Origin: Apilactobacillus micheneri
GTDB lineage: Bacteria; Bacillota; Bacilli; Lactobacillales; Lactobacillaceae
DNA: 45,919 nucleotides
Direction of reading: 5' to 3'
Assembly: GCF_002993975.1 (NCBI RefSeq)
Contig: NZ_POSO01000003.1
Span: 366-46,284, forward strand
This document shows, in pieces, positions 1-9,190 of this stretch (positions within the stretch are counted from its first letter, which is position 1; every line of letters begins with the position of its first letter). Position numbers and translations under genes: made by a program. Under the pieces are notes generated by a model. It was not told the origin of the DNA. It was given only the letters and a program-made list of their open reading frames with translations, and did not search any database.

Positions 1-24
1 TCAGTTCGAGTCTGACATTCGGAG
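1..24 (+). tRNA. tRNA-Asn, 3' fragment (cut by window edge)
   Basis: Only the T-arm (5-bp stem, loop TTCGAGT) and the 3' acceptor strand ATTCGGA with discriminator G are inside the window. The acceptor would pair with TCCGAAT, and a gene for tRNA-Asn stands just before tRNA-Ser in the B. subtilis trnD-like order that the following genes keep. The anticodon is not visible, so the identity is inferred. Confidence 0.7.
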
Positions 25-38
25 TTAGTTATGGTCTT

Positions 39-130
39 GGAGAGTTGTCCGAGTTGGCCGATGGAGCATCATTGGAAATGATGTAAACGGGTCAAAGCCT
101 GTTTCAAGGGTTCGAATCCCTTACTCTCCG
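39..130 (+). tRNA. tRNA-Ser(GGA)
   Basis: Long-variable-arm tRNA with acceptor GGAGAGT/ACTCTCC and discriminator G. The anticodon loop TTGGAAA gives anticodon GGA (UCC/UCU codons). The variable arm forms a hairpin, as expected for Ser. No CCA is encoded. Confidence 0.95.
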
Positions 131-145
131 TTATAACTTTAATAT

Positions 146-218
146 GACCCGTTGGTCAAGTGGTTTAAGACACTGCCCTTTCACGGCAGTAACATGGGTT
201 CGAATCCCGTACGGGTCA
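146..218 (+). tRNA. tRNA-Glu(TTC)
   Basis: Acceptor GACCCGT/ACGGGTC with discriminator A; anticodon loop CTTTCAC gives TTC. Same cluster and strand as its neighbours. No CCA is encoded. Confidence 0.95.
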
Positions 219-224
219 TTATTT

Positions 225-297
225 GGAGGATTAGCTCAGTTGGGAGAGCATCTGCCTTACAAGCAGGAGGTCACAGGTTCGAGCCCTGTATCCTCCA
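225..297 (+). tRNA. tRNA-Val(TAC)
   Basis: Acceptor GGAGGAT/ATCCTCC with discriminator A; anticodon loop CTTACAA gives TAC. 73 nt, all arms canonical, no encoded CCA. Confidence 0.95.
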
Positions 298-312
298 TCC
301 AAATATTGGACT

Positions 313-387
313 GGTTCGTTGGTCTAGTTGGTTTAGGACGCCTGCCTGTCACGCAGGAGGTCACGAGTTCGAGTCTCGTACGAACCG
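313..387 (+). tRNA. tRNA-Asp(GTC)
   Basis: Acceptor GGTTCGT/ACGAACC with discriminator G, the Asp identity base; anticodon loop contains GTC. No encoded CCA. Confidence 0.95.
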
Positions 388-443
388 TTGTTGTTTTATT
401 ACAACATATAATTAAATAATCTATAGCATAACATAAATGGTTT

Positions 444-516
444 GGCTCGGTAGCTCAGTTGGTAGAGCAACGGATTGAAGCTCCGTGTGTCGGCAGTTCG
501 ATTCTGTCCCGCGCCA
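444..516 (+). tRNA. tRNA-Phe(GAA)
   Basis: Anticodon loop TTGAAGC gives GAA. The acceptor GGCTCGG faces CCGCGCC, leaving a T-C mismatch at pair 4-69; the rest pairs. Discriminator A, no CCA. Confidence 0.93.
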
Positions 517-521
517 TTTAT

Positions 522-604
522 GGAGGAGTAGCGAAGTCTGGCTAAACGCGGCGGACTGTAAATCCGCTCCTTCGGGTTCGGTGGTTCGAATCCACTCTCC
601 TCCA
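522..604 (+). tRNA. tRNA-Tyr(GTA)
   Basis: 83-nt class II tRNA with a long variable arm, acceptor GGAGGAG/CTCCTCC and discriminator A; anticodon loop CTGTAAA gives GTA. No encoded CCA. Confidence 0.95.
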
Positions 605-612
605 TTTTAAAT

Positions 613-683
613 AGGGATATAGTTCAATGGTAGAATACCGGTCTCCAAAACCGTTGATGTGGGTTCAACTCCTACTATCCCTG
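613..683 (+). tRNA. tRNA-Trp(CCA)
   Basis: Acceptor AGGGATA/TATCCCT with discriminator G; anticodon loop CTCCAAA gives CCA. The T-stem has one G-T wobble. No encoded 3' CCA. Confidence 0.95.
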
Positions 684-695
684 TTATGTTGCTAT

Positions 696-769
696 GGCGG
701 TAGTGGTGAAGTGGTTAACACATCGGTTTGTGGATCCGACACGCGTGGGTTCGATCCCCACCTACCGCC
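696..769 (+). tRNA. tRNA-His(GTG)
   Basis: Eight-pair acceptor including the His-specific G-1:C73 pair (GGCGGTAG/CTACCGCC); anticodon GTG. No encoded CCA. Confidence 0.95.
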
Positions 770-778
770 CTTTTTAAT

Positions 779-850
779 TGGGCTATAGCCAAGTGGTAAG
801 GCAATGGACTTTGACTCCATCATGCGCTGGTTCGAATCCAGCTAGCCCAG
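779..850 (+). tRNA. tRNA-Gln(TTG)
   Basis: Acceptor TGGGCTA/TAGCCCA with discriminator G; anticodon TTG. Position 1 is T, typical for bacterial Gln. No encoded CCA. Confidence 0.95.
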
Positions 851-868
851 TTGAATATTATATTAAAT

Positions 869-939
<71 letters not shown>

Positions 940-962
940 TTAATTTTTCATTAATATATTTT

Positions 963-1046
963 GCCGGAGTGGCGGAATTGGCAGACGCGCTGGACTCAAA
1001 ATCCAGTGATCGTATAGATCGTGTGGGTTCGAACCCACCTCCGGTA
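963..1046 (+). tRNA. tRNA-Leu(CAA), with a 6-nt T-loop
   Basis: Class II tRNA with a long variable arm. The anticodon loop CTCAAAA gives CAA. The acceptor GCCGGAG pairs with CTCCGGT (terminal G-T wobble), discriminator A. The T-stem GTGGG/CCCAC (1023-1027 with 1034-1038) leaves only six loop bases, TTCGAA, where seven are normal. Last gene of the cluster, followed by a terminator. Confidence 0.9.
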
Positions 1047-1074
1047 TAATTATAATCGAATAAATCTAATCAAA

Positions 1075-1112
1075 GAACGATAAGCAATTTAGTGCTTATC
1101 GTTTATTTTTTT
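1075..1112 (+). terminator. Rho-independent terminator of the tRNA cluster
   Basis: An 11-bp perfect stem (1076-1086 with 1093-1103), six-base loop and a following T-rich tract, 30 nt after the last tRNA. Confidence 0.92.
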
Positions 1113-1167
1113 ACTGTTACAATAGTCTTTTAAATGTTGTAATTTTGTGATATGCTTATAAAAGTTA

Positions 1168-1236
1168 TGAGCGTATTCCCGATAGGATTCACCTAGTAGT
1201 GAAGATGCCTTGTAACCAAAATCGTAGGGGGAATAA
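1168..1236 (+). promoter_or_regulatory. SMK box (SAM-III) riboswitch controlling metK translation
   Basis: Matches the family layout seen in Lactobacillales metK leaders. A 5' strand TATTCCC (1174-1180) can pair with GGGAATA (1229-1235), which contains the GGGGG ribosome binding site of metK. Between them lie a small hairpin (TTCAC 1188-1192 with GTGAA 1199-1203) and the conserved core GATGCCTTGTAACC (1204-1217). In the known class, SAM binding stabilises pairing of the anti-Shine-Dalgarno with the Shine-Dalgarno and blocks initiation, so metK shuts off when SAM is plentiful. The start codon follows at 1241. A TTATAA sequence near 1156 may be the -10 element. Confidence 0.92.
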
Positions 1237-1240
1237 TTAA

Positions 1241-2437
1241 ATGCAAGAAAGACATTTATTTACATCAGAATCTGTTTCAGAAGGACATCCTGATAAAATT
1301 GCTGATCAAATTAGTGATGCTATTTTAGACGAAATGTTAAAACAAGATCCTGATTCTAGAGTGGCCTGTGAATGTTCTGTTACAACAGGTTTGGTTTTAG
1401 TTTTTGGTGAAATTACAACAAAAGCATATGTAAATATACAAAAAGTAGTTAGAGAAACAATTAAAAATATTGGTTATGATAATAACCAATATGGATTTGA
1501 CGGAAATACATGTGCTGTATTAGTTGCTATTGACGAACAATCACCTGATATTGCACAAGGTGTAGATGATTCTGTTGAAAAAAGAGACAATAGTGAAGAT
1601 GCATTAGATAAAATAGGTGCAGGGGATCAAGGCTTAATGTTTGGTTACGCCGTAGATGAAACTCCTGAATTAATGCCTTTACCTATTTCATTGAGTCATA
1701 ATTTGATGCGTAAAATTACTGAATTAAGAAAGAATGAATCAATACCATATTTAAGACCCGATGCTAAGGCAGAAGTTACAGTGGAATATGATGATAATGA
1801 TGTTCCCACATTAGTTGATACAGTGGTTTTAAGTACTCAACATGATCCAGATGTTACTTTGAATCAAATAAGAAATGATATTATTGATAAAGTCATTAAA
1901 CAAGTAATTCCAGATGAATTTTTAAGTTCAAAGACTAAATATTATATTAATCCAACTGGAAGATTTGTAATTGGTGGGCCACAAGGAGATGCTGGCTTAA
2001 CTGGTCGTAAGATTATAGTTGATACTTATGGAGGAGCTGCTCATCATGGTGGTGGTGCTTTTTCTGGTAAAGATGCAACTAAGGTCGATCGTTCTGCTAG
2101 CTATGCTGCTAGATATATTGCAAAAAATATTGTTGCTGCAAAATTAGCTAAAAAGGTTGAAGTTCAAATTGCTTATGCAATTGGAGTTGCAGAACCTGTA
2201 TCAATTTCTATTAATACTTTTAATACTTCTAGAGTTTCGGAAGAATCATTAATTGAAGCAGTTAGAAAAATATTTGATTTAAGACCCGCTGGAATTATTA
2301 AAATGCTTGACTTAAAACGTCCTATTTATAAACAGACTGCTGTTTATGGTCACTTTGGTAGAACAGATGTTGATTTGCCATGGGAAAAGACTGATAAAGT
2401 CGAAGAATTAAATAATTTTTTAAATAATAAGGCTTAA
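1241..2437 (+). CDS. metK: S-adenosylmethionine synthetase
   Basis: Makes SAM from methionine and ATP in the cytosol. The 398-residue product is full length for the family. Visible signatures are SEGHPDK (residues 13-19, ATP/substrate site), GAGDQG near residue 126 and the Gly-rich GGGAFSGKD loop around residues 270-278. The ATG at 1241 lies ten bases after GGGGG (1227-1231), which is the site masked by the SMK box upstream. SAM is the donor for the MnmM and TrmB methyltransferases also encoded in this window. A hairpin terminator follows directly, so metK is probably transcribed alone. Confidence 0.98.
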   Translation: MQERHLFTSESVSEGHPDKIADQISDAILDEMLKQDPDSRVACECSVTTGLVLVFGEITTKAYVNIQKVVRETIKNIGYDNNQYGFDGNTCAVLVAIDEQSPDIAQGVDDSVEKRDNSEDALDKIGAGDQGLMFGYAVDETPELMPLPISLSHNLMRKITELRKNESIPYLRPDAKAEVTVEYDDNDVPTLVDTVVLSTQHDPDVTLNQIRNDIIDKVIKQVIPDEFLSSKTKYYINPTGRFVIGGPQGDAGLTGRKIIVDTYGGAAHHGGGAFSGKDATKVDRSASYAARYIAKNIVAAKLAKKVEVQIAYAIGVAEPVSISINTFNTSRVSEESLIEAVRKIFDLRPAGIIKMLDLKRPIYKQTAVYGHFGRTDVDLPWEKTDKVEELNNFLNNKA

Positions 2438-2443
2438 TAAAAT

Positions 2444-2490
2444 AAAAAACGATTTATTTTGTTTTTATACAAATTAAATCGTTTTTCTTT
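2444..2490 (+). terminator. Terminator after metK
   Basis: A roughly 12-bp inverted repeat (AAAACGATTTA region near 2446-2456 with TAAATCGTTTT near 2475-2485), then a T-rich tract. It lies upstream of the MFS ribosome binding site. Confidence 0.85.
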
Positions 2491-2512
2491 TATTATGGGG
2501 GTTAAAATAAAT

Positions 2513-3973
2513 ATGATACAAAAAAATAATCGATTTTGGATTACTATGGCACTGTTTTTATCTACCTTTGTTGGTGCAATTTCTATAACAATTGTATCAA
2601 CATCCTTACCATCAATAGTAGGAGACATCCATGGGGTTTCTCTTATGAACTGGGTCTTTTCTATATTTTTATTGACTAGTGTGGTTACTACTCCAATATA
2701 TGGAAAACTATCTGATCAATTTGGTAGAAAAAAGATTTTTTTAACTGGATTACTAATATTTTTAATTGGAAGTTTTTTTTCAGGTATTTCTAATAATATG
2801 GAAATTTTAATATTTTGGCGTGCGATTCAGGGGATTGGTTCTTCTGCTATTATGCCGATGACATATACAATAATATCTGATATATATCCTTTTAATAATA
2901 AATCTAAATTAATTGGAATAAATGGTGCGATTTGGGGAATATCTTTAACTATCGCTCCATTATTAGGCGGAATAGTTGTTGATACATTTAACTGGCGATG
3001 GATATTTTTCATAAATATACCTATTATAATATTATCAATTTGTATAATTCTTTTATTTTTTAAAGAAAAAAATTTTGGTACTAAACAAAAGATAGACTAT
3101 TTGGGAATAATATATTTATCATTATTTTTATTTTCAATAATGTATGTAATACAATTAATGGATTCAATTCCTAATACAATTAATAGTATATACTATCTAA
3201 TAATTATTTCTTTAATTTCATTGGTCTTATTTATAAGAAATGAGTATAGAACTATTAATCCATTAATTCCAATGTCATTATTTAATAATAAGACTTTTAT
3301 AATTCAAAATATAATTATATTATTAATGAGTGGCTTTGTTTTTGGGTTGGAAATTTATCTGCCAATTTGGATTCAAGGAATTATGGGTTTATCAGCATCT
3401 TTTTCAGGATTAGCGATTACCCCAATTTCAATATTCTGGATTATTGGTTCATTTTTTTCAGGATGGTTATTATCTAAAAGTAGTGCTTCTTATGTAACAA
3501 TTATTGGCTCTATTTTTACTATAATATCTGCTGTATGCTTAATATTGTTATCTATTAATTCTTCAATTATATATTTCTTTGTTATATCATCACTATGTGG
3601 CATTGGTTTTGGATTGACTATTACTAATAGTACTGTTACTTCTCAAAACATTGTTGAACAAGATAAAGTAGGAGTTGCTACTTCGTTTAATAGCTTAAGC
3701 AGGATCCTTGGACAAACATTTATTATCTCTATCTTAGAAATTGTCATGAATAGACAAATTAAGATAGGAACTCTTCATTCTAATGCTGGCATTACTTCTA
3801 ATAAAATAAATGAATTTATAAACTATAAAACTCATTTGAACTTATCTGAAAATGTACTTAATTCTTTAAAAAATATATTATATAATTCTTTGCATGAAGT
3901 TTTCTTATTTTGTTTAATAATAGTTATACTAGTAGTTATTATTAATTTGTTTGATAAAAAAATTGATAAATAA
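2513..3973 (+). CDS. MFS exporter, DHA2 (EmrB/QacA) type
   Basis: Predicted proton-driven multidrug or toxic-compound exporter of the cytoplasmic membrane; substrate unknown. The 486-residue product has about 14 hydrophobic segments, as in the 14-helix DHA2 group. It shows the MFS motif A, GKLSDQFGRKK, in the loop after the second helix, and a motif-C-like glycine-rich helix (ISLTIAPLLGGIVVD). I chose ATG 2513 because GGGGG (2497-2501) precedes it by 11 bases. In-frame starts at 2459 and 2495 fall in or just behind the metK terminator and lack a ribosome binding site. It converges on mnmM with a shared terminator. No regulator gene is adjacent. Confidence 0.88.
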   Translation: MIQKNNRFWITMALFLSTFVGAISITIVSTSLPSIVGDIHGVSLMNWVFSIFLLTSVVTTPIYGKLSDQFGRKKIFLTGLLIFLIGSFFSGISNNMEILIFWRAIQGIGSSAIMPMTYTIISDIYPFNNKSKLIGINGAIWGISLTIAPLLGGIVVDTFNWRWIFFINIPIIILSICIILLFFKEKNFGTKQKIDYLGIIYLSLFLFSIMYVIQLMDSIPNTINSIYYLIIISLISLVLFIRNEYRTINPLIPMSLFNNKTFIIQNIIILLMSGFVFGLEIYLPIWIQGIMGLSASFSGLAITPISIFWIIGSFFSGWLLSKSSASYVTIIGSIFTIISAVCLILLSINSSIIYFFVISSLCGIGFGLTITNSTVTSQNIVEQDKVGVATSFNSLSRILGQTFIISILEIVMNRQIKIGTLHSNAGITSNKINEFINYKTHLNLSENVLNSLKNILYNSLHEVFLFCLIIVILVVIINLFDKKIDK

Positions 3974-4559
3974 AAAAGACACGATTGAAAATCGTGTCTT
4001 TTTTATTTTTTTGAATAGCTATTAAGATAGGGGGTTCATTTATCTGGTTAATAAATTTATATTCTAAAACAGAATATTCTTTTTGTTCTAAATTTTTGAC
4101 AAAATCTATTACTGTATTTTTTTCAGTTTTTCCGCCAGGATGACCATAATATAATACCAATATTATAATGCCATCTTTTTCAAGCAATTCTAAACATGCT
4201 TTAATTGCTGTTATTGTTGTTTTGGGCTTTGTTATTATATCTTTATTGCCACCTGGTAAATATCCTAAGTTAAAAATTGCTCCATTAATTTTATCTTTTA
4301 CATATTCTTTAATTTTTTCATGTCCAATATTGAATAGTTTAGTATTATTTAAATTATTTTTTTCTAGTCTTTTTTTAGTAATATTGATAGCATCTTTTTG
4401 TAAATCAAAGCCGTATACTTTACCATGTTCTTTTACTAATTTAGATAAAAATTCAGTATCATTTCCTTTACCTACAGTGGCATCGATAACATTATCACCA
4501 CTTTTTATTACTTGTGACATTATCGTATGACTATACCTTAAAGATGGTTCTAATTTCAT
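3942..4559 (-). CDS. mnmM: tRNA 5-methylaminomethyl-2-thiouridine methyltransferase, MnmM/YtqB family
   Basis: Class I SAM-dependent methyltransferase of the YtqB family (Pfam rRNA_methylase). Members in Gram-positive bacteria add the last methyl group to the wobble uridine of tRNAs carrying nm5s2U34. The SAM-binding motif I is VIDATVGKGNDT (residues about 24-35), followed by an acidic residue in FDLQ. The family hallmarks NLGYLPGG and YYGHPGG are present. At 205 residues it is slightly longer than B. subtilis YtqB because the C-terminus runs on for about 15 residues through the terminator hairpin. The ATG is preceded by AGGA. It is divergent from leuS. Assignment is by family resemblance. 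Confidence 0.85.
   Translation of the reverse strand: MKLEPSLRYSHTIMSQVIKSGDNVIDATVGKGNDTEFLSKLVKEHGKVYGFDLQKDAINITKKRLEKNNLNNTKLFNIGHEKIKEYVKDKINGAIFNLGYLPGGNKDIITKPKTTITAIKACLELLEKDGIIILVLYYGHPGGKTEKNTVIDFVKNLEQKEYSVLEYKFINQINEPPILIAIQKNKKDTIFNRVFFIYQFFYQTN
3972..4012. terminator. Bidirectional terminator between MFS gene and mnmM
   Basis: A 14-bp perfect stem (3973-3986 with 3990-4003) with a 3-base loop; A-runs and T-runs flank it so it works on both strands. The last codons of mnmM are read through it. Confidence 0.92.
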
Positions 4560-4624
4560 AATAAAATCCTTTCCGAAATTTTTATTAGTTAAATTATATC
4601 ATTTATAAAATATATTGGTTAAAC

Positions 4625-4656
4625 TTGATTTTAAATTTATAGACTGGTAATATAAT
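4625..4656 (+). promoter_or_regulatory. Promoter of the leuS T-box transcript
   Basis: -35 TTGATT (4625-4630), 17-bp spacer, -10 TAATAT (4648-4653), overlapping an alternative TATAAT at 4651-4656. It sits just upstream of the T-box 5' end. Confidence 0.65.
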
Positions 4657-4664
4657 AAATAATT

Positions 4665-4922
4665 AAATTGATAGATAATAAAATGTGGATACGAACTAGT
4701 AAATTGATTAATTTTTTCAGAAACTAAATGGACGCTGTGAATTTAGAAATTAATCAATTGAACTCATCGTTGAATTTTTAACTGAAAATAATAGGTTAAA
4801 ACGTTTTCCTCGTTACGGAGCGTAAAGAGTTTTGTATTGTTATACAAAGAATTTTTAGGTGGTACCGCGGAAACTTTCGTCCTATAGGTGATTTTTGATA
4901 TTCACTTGTAGGACTTTTTTAT
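4665..4922 (+). promoter_or_regulatory. T-box leader of leuS (specifier CTC, Leu)
   Basis: This fills the 400-base gap before leuS. Stem I has a long helix (AATTGATTAATT near 4689-4700 with AATTAATCAATT before 4760). The specifier loop is canonical: ACTAGTA on the 5' side and GAACTCA on the 3' side, giving Leu codon CTC at 4763-4765. The conserved T-box core TGGTACCGCGG is at 4860-4870. It is followed by the competing terminator stem (GTCCTA... with ...TAGGAC, about 4880-4912) and a T-run. Uncharged tRNA-Leu(GAG) is expected to favour the antiterminator and switch on leuS. Confidence 0.95.
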
Positions 4923-4959
4923 TATCTAATAATTATTTTTATAGGAGGAATAATATATA

Positions 4960-7380
4960 ATGCCTTACAATCATCTTGATATAGAAAAAAAGTGGCAAAA
5001 ATATTGGGCCAAAAATGATACGTTTAAAACAACAAATGATCCTAATAAAGAAAATTATTACGCTTTAGACATGTTTCCTTATCCTTCAGGACAAGGATTG
5101 CATGTTGGACATCCAGAAGGATATACAGCAACTGACATAATGTCTAGAATGAAAAGAATGCAGGGTAAAAATGTATTGCATCCAATTGGCTTTGATGCAT
5201 TTGGATTACCAGCAGAACAATATGCTTTAAAAACTGGTAATCATCCTGGTACTTTTACTCAAAAGAATATTGAACATTTTAGAGAACAAATTAAATCTTT
5301 AGGATTTTCATATGATTGGGATCGAGAAGTTGATACTACTGATCCAAAATATTATAAATGGACTCAATGGATCTTTGAACAACTTTATAAAAAAGGTTTA
5401 GCATACGAAGATAAAATTGAAGTTAACTGGGCTCCTGATTTTATGGGGGGAACAGTTGTTGCTAATGAAGAAGTGAAAGATGGTAAAACTGAACGTGGTG
5501 GTTATCCAGTATACCGTGTTCCAATGACTCAATGGGTATTGAAAATTACTGCTTACGCTGATCGTCTAATTGATGATTTGGATGACTTAGATTGGCCTGA
5601 AAGTATTAAAGAAATGCAAAAAAATTGGATTGGTCGTTCAAGAGGTGCAAGTGTATTCTTTAATGTTTATGGTCATGATGATGACACAATCGAAGTGTTT
5701 ACTACCAGACCAGATACCTTATTTGGTGCTTCTTATATGGTCCTTGCTCCTGAACATGAATTAGTTGATAAAATTACAACTGCTGATCAAAAAGAAGCTG
5801 TTGAGAAATATCGAAAAGAAGTTTCAACTAAATCTGACTTAGAAAGAACTGATTTAAATAAGAATAAATCGGGTGTATTTACTGGAGCATATGGTGTTAA
5901 TCCAATTAATGGTGAAAAATTACCAATATGGATTGGAGATTATGTATTATCTAGTTATGGTACTGGTGCAATAATGGCAGTTCCTGCACATGATGATCGT
6001 GACTATGAATTTGCTAATAAATTCGATTTACCAATTAAGCCTGTTATTGAAGGTGGAGATGTTTCTAAAGAGGCATACACCGGAGATGGAAAACATATTA
6101 ATTCCGATTTCTTAGATGGCATGGGTAAACAAGAAGCTATCGAAAAAGCTATTAAATGGTTAGAAGATAATAATGCAGGTAATGCTAAAACTAATTATCG
6201 ATTAAGAGATTGGATTTTCTCACGTCAAAGATATTGGGGAGAACCAATTCCTGTTATTCATTGGGAAGACGGTAGTACATCATTAGTTCCAGAAGATGAA
6301 TTACCTTTGAAATTACCAGAGGCTAAAAATATTGAACCATCTGGTACGGGAGAATCTCCATTAGCTAACATTGATGATTGGGTAAATGTTGTAGACAAAA
6401 ATGGTAAAAAAGGTAAACGTGAAACTAATACAATGCCACAATGGGCAGGAAGTTCATGGTATTACTTAAGATATATTGATCCTCATAACGATAAAAAACT
6501 AGCAGATCCAGAATTACTAAAAAAATGGTTGCCAGTTGATTTATATATCGGTGGTGCCGAACATGCAGTGCTTCATTTATTATATGCAAGATTTTGGCAT
6601 AAAGTACTTTATGATTTAGGAGTTGTACCAACTAAGGAGCCATTCCAAAAACTTGTTAACCAAGGGATGATTTTAGGTACTAATCATGAAAAAATGTCTA
6701 AATCTAAAGGAAATGTGGTTAATCCTGATGATATTGTTGAAGAATATGGTGCTGATACATTAAGACTTTATGAAATGTTCATGGGACCATTAACTGAATC
6801 AAAGCCATGGAGTACTGAAGGTTTAAATGGTGCTAATAGATGGATTCAACGTGTATGGCGACTAATTATGGATGATAATAATCATTTGCGTGATCGCATT
6901 GTTACAGTTAATGATGGTAAATTAGATAAGATTTATAATCAAACGGTTAAAAAGGTTACTGATGATTACGAAAATCTTAGATTTAATGTAGCTATTTCAA
7001 CAATGATGGTATTTGTTAATGAATGTTATAAACAAAATACATTATATTTGAAGTATATTGAAGGCTTTATTAAATTACTTGCACCAATTGTTCCACATAT
7101 GACTGAAGAACTATGGAACAAGATGGGACATGAAGATTCAATTTCTTATGCTAAATGGCCAACATATGATGAAAGCAAATTAGTTGATGATGAAATTCAA
7201 ATGGTTGTTCAAGTTAACGGTAAGGTTAGAGCACATATTAAAGTTGCTAATGATATGCAAAAAGATGCAATTCAAGAAGTTGCTTTAAATGACGATAAAG
7301 TTAAAGAGTTCACTGATGGTAAAACAGTTCGTAAAGTAATTGTTATCCCTGGTAAAATTGTTAATATTGTTGCTAACTAA
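4960..7380 (+). CDS. leuS: Leucyl-tRNA synthetase
   Basis: Class I synthetase charging tRNA-Leu. The 806-residue length is normal for bacterial LeuRS. The HIGH motif appears as HVGH (residues 48-51) and the KMSKS motif is exact (578-582). The CP1 editing region shows [11 protein letters not shown] and, further on, [15 protein letters not shown], whose Asp residues guard the editing pocket. The ATG follows AGGAGG at optimal spacing. Expression is controlled by the upstream T-box, and a terminator follows the stop codon. Confidence 0.98.
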   Translation: MPYNHLDIEKKWQKYWAKNDTFKTTNDPNKENYYALDMFPYPSGQGLHVGHPEGYTATDIMSRMKRMQGKNVLHPIGFDAFGLPAEQYALKTGNHPGTFTQKNIEHFREQIKSLGFSYDWDREVDTTDPKYYKWTQWIFEQLYKKGLAYEDKIEVNWAPDFMGGTVVANEEVKDGKTERGGYPVYRVPMTQWVLKITAYADRLIDDLDDLDWPESIKEMQKNWIGRSRGASVFFNVYGHDDDTIEVFTTRPDTLFGASYMVLAPEHELVDKITTADQKEAVEKYRKEVSTKSDLERTDLNKNKSGVFTGAYGVNPINGEKLPIWIGDYVLSSYGTGAIMAVPAHDDRDYEFANKFDLPIKPVIEGGDVSKEAYTGDGKHINSDFLDGMGKQEAIEKAIKWLEDNNAGNAKTNYRLRDWIFSRQRYWGEPIPVIHWEDGSTSLVPEDELPLKLPEAKNIEPSGTGESPLANIDDWVNVVDKNGKKGKRETNTMPQWAGSSWYYLRYIDPHNDKKLADPELLKKWLPVDLYIGGAEHAVLHLLYARFWHKVLYDLGVVPTKEPFQKLVNQGMILGTNHEKMSKSKGNVVNPDDIVEEYGADTLRLYEMFMGPLTESKPWSTEGLNGANRWIQRVWRLIMDDNNHLRDRIVTVNDGKLDKIYNQTVKKVTDDYENLRFNVAISTMMVFVNECYKQNTLYLKYIEGFIKLLAPIVPHMTEELWNKMGHEDSISYAKWPTYDESKLVDDEIQMVVQVNGKVRAHIKVANDMQKDAIQEVALNDDKVKEFTDGKTVRKVIVIPGKIVNIVAN

Positions 7381-7385
7381 ATAAA

Positions 7386-7414
7386 AAATGGGGAGATTTG
7401 TTCTCCCTTTTTTA
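7386..7414 (+). terminator. Terminator after leuS
   Basis: Stem GGGAGA (7391-7396) with TCTCCC (7402-7407), short loop and a six-T run. Confidence 0.88.
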
Positions 7415-7491
7415 TTATTATTAGATTTGCTTACTTTATAAATTTTGATTAAAATGAATAAGTCAGACAAATTTGAAAGTAGGACTATAAA

Positions 7492-9150
7492 ATGCAAGAA
7501 CAAAATGAAAATATTACAAATAGTGATCAACAGACCCAGAATAAAATGCTCCAAGGGTCTGCCTGGATGACAGCAGGAAGTATCCTTTCTAGGATATTAG
7601 GGGCAATTTACATTATTCCTTGGAGTATTTGGTTTGGAGCTTTTTATTTACAAGCCAATGCTTTGTATGTACAAGGATATAATATTTATAGTATGTTTCT
7701 TATAATATCAATTGCCGGAATTCCATCAGCAATTGCAAAGGAAGTGGCCCATTATAATGCTTTGAATGAATATGGGATAAGTCTAAGATTGTATAAAAGG
7801 GGCTTAGTTTTATCTTTTACCACTGGTATAATATGCGCATTAGCTTTATATTTTGGAGCACCGCTATTAGACAACGGTAATCCTAACGTTATTCCAGTTA
7901 TACGCTCTTTATCATGGGCAGTTTTGATTATTCCAACTATGAGTTTAACTAGAGGCTATTTCCAAGGATTCCAAGACATGGCACCTTCGGCAATATCGCA
8001 ATTTGCAGAGCAATTATTTAGAGTGATATATATGCTAGTTACAGCATTCTTCATAATGCGAGTTATTCATGGTAATTGGACAACCGCGGTTACACAGTCA
8101 ACTTTTGCTGCTTTTATTGGATCACTGGCAGGGTTAATAATTCTTGGAATATATTATTTAAAACGCAGAAAATACTATAGTCATCTTATTGAAAATAGTA
8201 ATAATAAGATTCACGTTAATGCTAATCATTTATATAAGGAAATCATTAGTCAAGCAATTCCATTCATTATCTTAGGTGCTGGAATTACTATTTTTCAACT
8301 TATTGACCAATATACTTTCTTTGACGTTATGAGGATCTCAACTAATTATCCAATGAATGTTTTAAACAAATTGTATGCAATCTTTGCTGGTAATGCTAAC
8401 AAGCTAATAATGATAACTATTTCTCTTGCTTCAGCTATGGCCATTACTGTTGTACCTTTGTTATCTGAGGCATTTACTAAAAATGATAAAAAGGGTATTA
8501 GTCATCAACTTTCCAATGGTTTTATATTATTTTCTTTTGTAATGATTCCAGCTGCTTTAGGGATGACAGCAGTTTCCGGACCATTGAATCGTGTGTTTTA
8601 TGGTACTGGTTATAATCATTTATCTGCTAATGTACTAGCATTTTCTTCAATTGTTTCTATACTTTTTGGATTGTTTACTGTTATTGCAGCGATGATGCAA
8701 GGAATTTCCCAAAATAAATTGGCAGTGAAATATTTTATATACGGAACTATTGCTAAAATTTTGGCCCAAGTACCTATGATATTAATATTTGGTACTTTTG
8801 GTCCACTTATCGCTTCAGCCATTGGATTCTTAGTTGTCAATGGATTAATTATTAAGTCTCTTGATAATCAATTTGGTTTTAGAAGTTATCAAATGCTAGA
8901 AAGATTAAATTTTATTTTGATATTTTCTCTTGTTACTTATTTAGTTGCCTTGGCTACTGTTTACTTGGGAAATACAGTAGTAGATATTTTTACAAATAGT
9001 TATAGTAGAGTTGGAAGTTTTATAGTAGTCGCACTAGCTGTTATTGTTGGCGGATTTATTTATTCTTACTTATCTCTCAAAAGTAGAGTCGCTGATTATG
9101 TAATTGGTCATCAATCAGATAAATTAAGAAAAATATTACACATTAAATAA
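7492..9150 (+). CDS. murJ: MurJ/YtgP-type lipid II flippase (MOP superfamily)
   Basis: Polytopic membrane protein of the polysaccharide transport/MviN branch of the MOP superfamily, 552 residues with about 14 hydrophobic segments. The first helix region (QGSAWMTAGSILSRILGAIY) is typical of the YtgP/SpoVB group. B. subtilis YtgP can serve as MurJ, flipping lipid II across the membrane. The place directly after leuS agrees with my recollection of lactobacilli. The ATG at 7492 is preceded by a modest AGG at 7481. A glycan-precursor flippase other than MurJ cannot be excluded from sequence alone. Confidence 0.82.
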   Translation: MQEQNENITNSDQQTQNKMLQGSAWMTAGSILSRILGAIYIIPWSIWFGAFYLQANALYVQGYNIYSMFLIISIAGIPSAIAKEVAHYNALNEYGISLRLYKRGLVLSFTTGIICALALYFGAPLLDNGNPNVIPVIRSLSWAVLIIPTMSLTRGYFQGFQDMAPSAISQFAEQLFRVIYMLVTAFFIMRVIHGNWTTAVTQSTFAAFIGSLAGLIILGIYYLKRRKYYSHLIENSNNKIHVNANHLYKEIISQAIPFIILGAGITIFQLIDQYTFFDVMRISTNYPMNVLNKLYAIFAGNANKLIMITISLASAMAITVVPLLSEAFTKNDKKGISHQLSNGFILFSFVMIPAALGMTAVSGPLNRVFYGTGYNHLSANVLAFSSIVSILFGLFTVIAAMMQGISQNKLAVKYFIYGTIAKILAQVPMILIFGTFGPLIASAIGFLVVNGLIIKSLDNQFGFRSYQMLERLNFILIFSLVTYLVALATVYLGNTVVDIFTNSYSRVGSFIVVALAVIVGGFIYSYLSLKSRVADYVIGHQSDKLRKILHIK

Positions 9151-9190
9151 AAAAGGTTTGATCCTCTAATTGAGGATTAAACCTTTTTTT
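9150..9190. terminator. Bidirectional terminator between murJ and nnrD
   Basis: A 16-bp stem with few interruptions (9151-9166 with 9172-9187), flanked by A and T runs. Confidence 0.92.

Noticed and set aside
444-516. T-C mismatch in the tRNA-Phe acceptor as evidence of a pseudogene
   Set aside because: A single internal mismatch is tolerated, and all other features are canonical.
2459-2512. N-terminal extension of the MFS protein
   Set aside because: It lies in the metK terminator; ATG 2513 has a good ribosome binding site.
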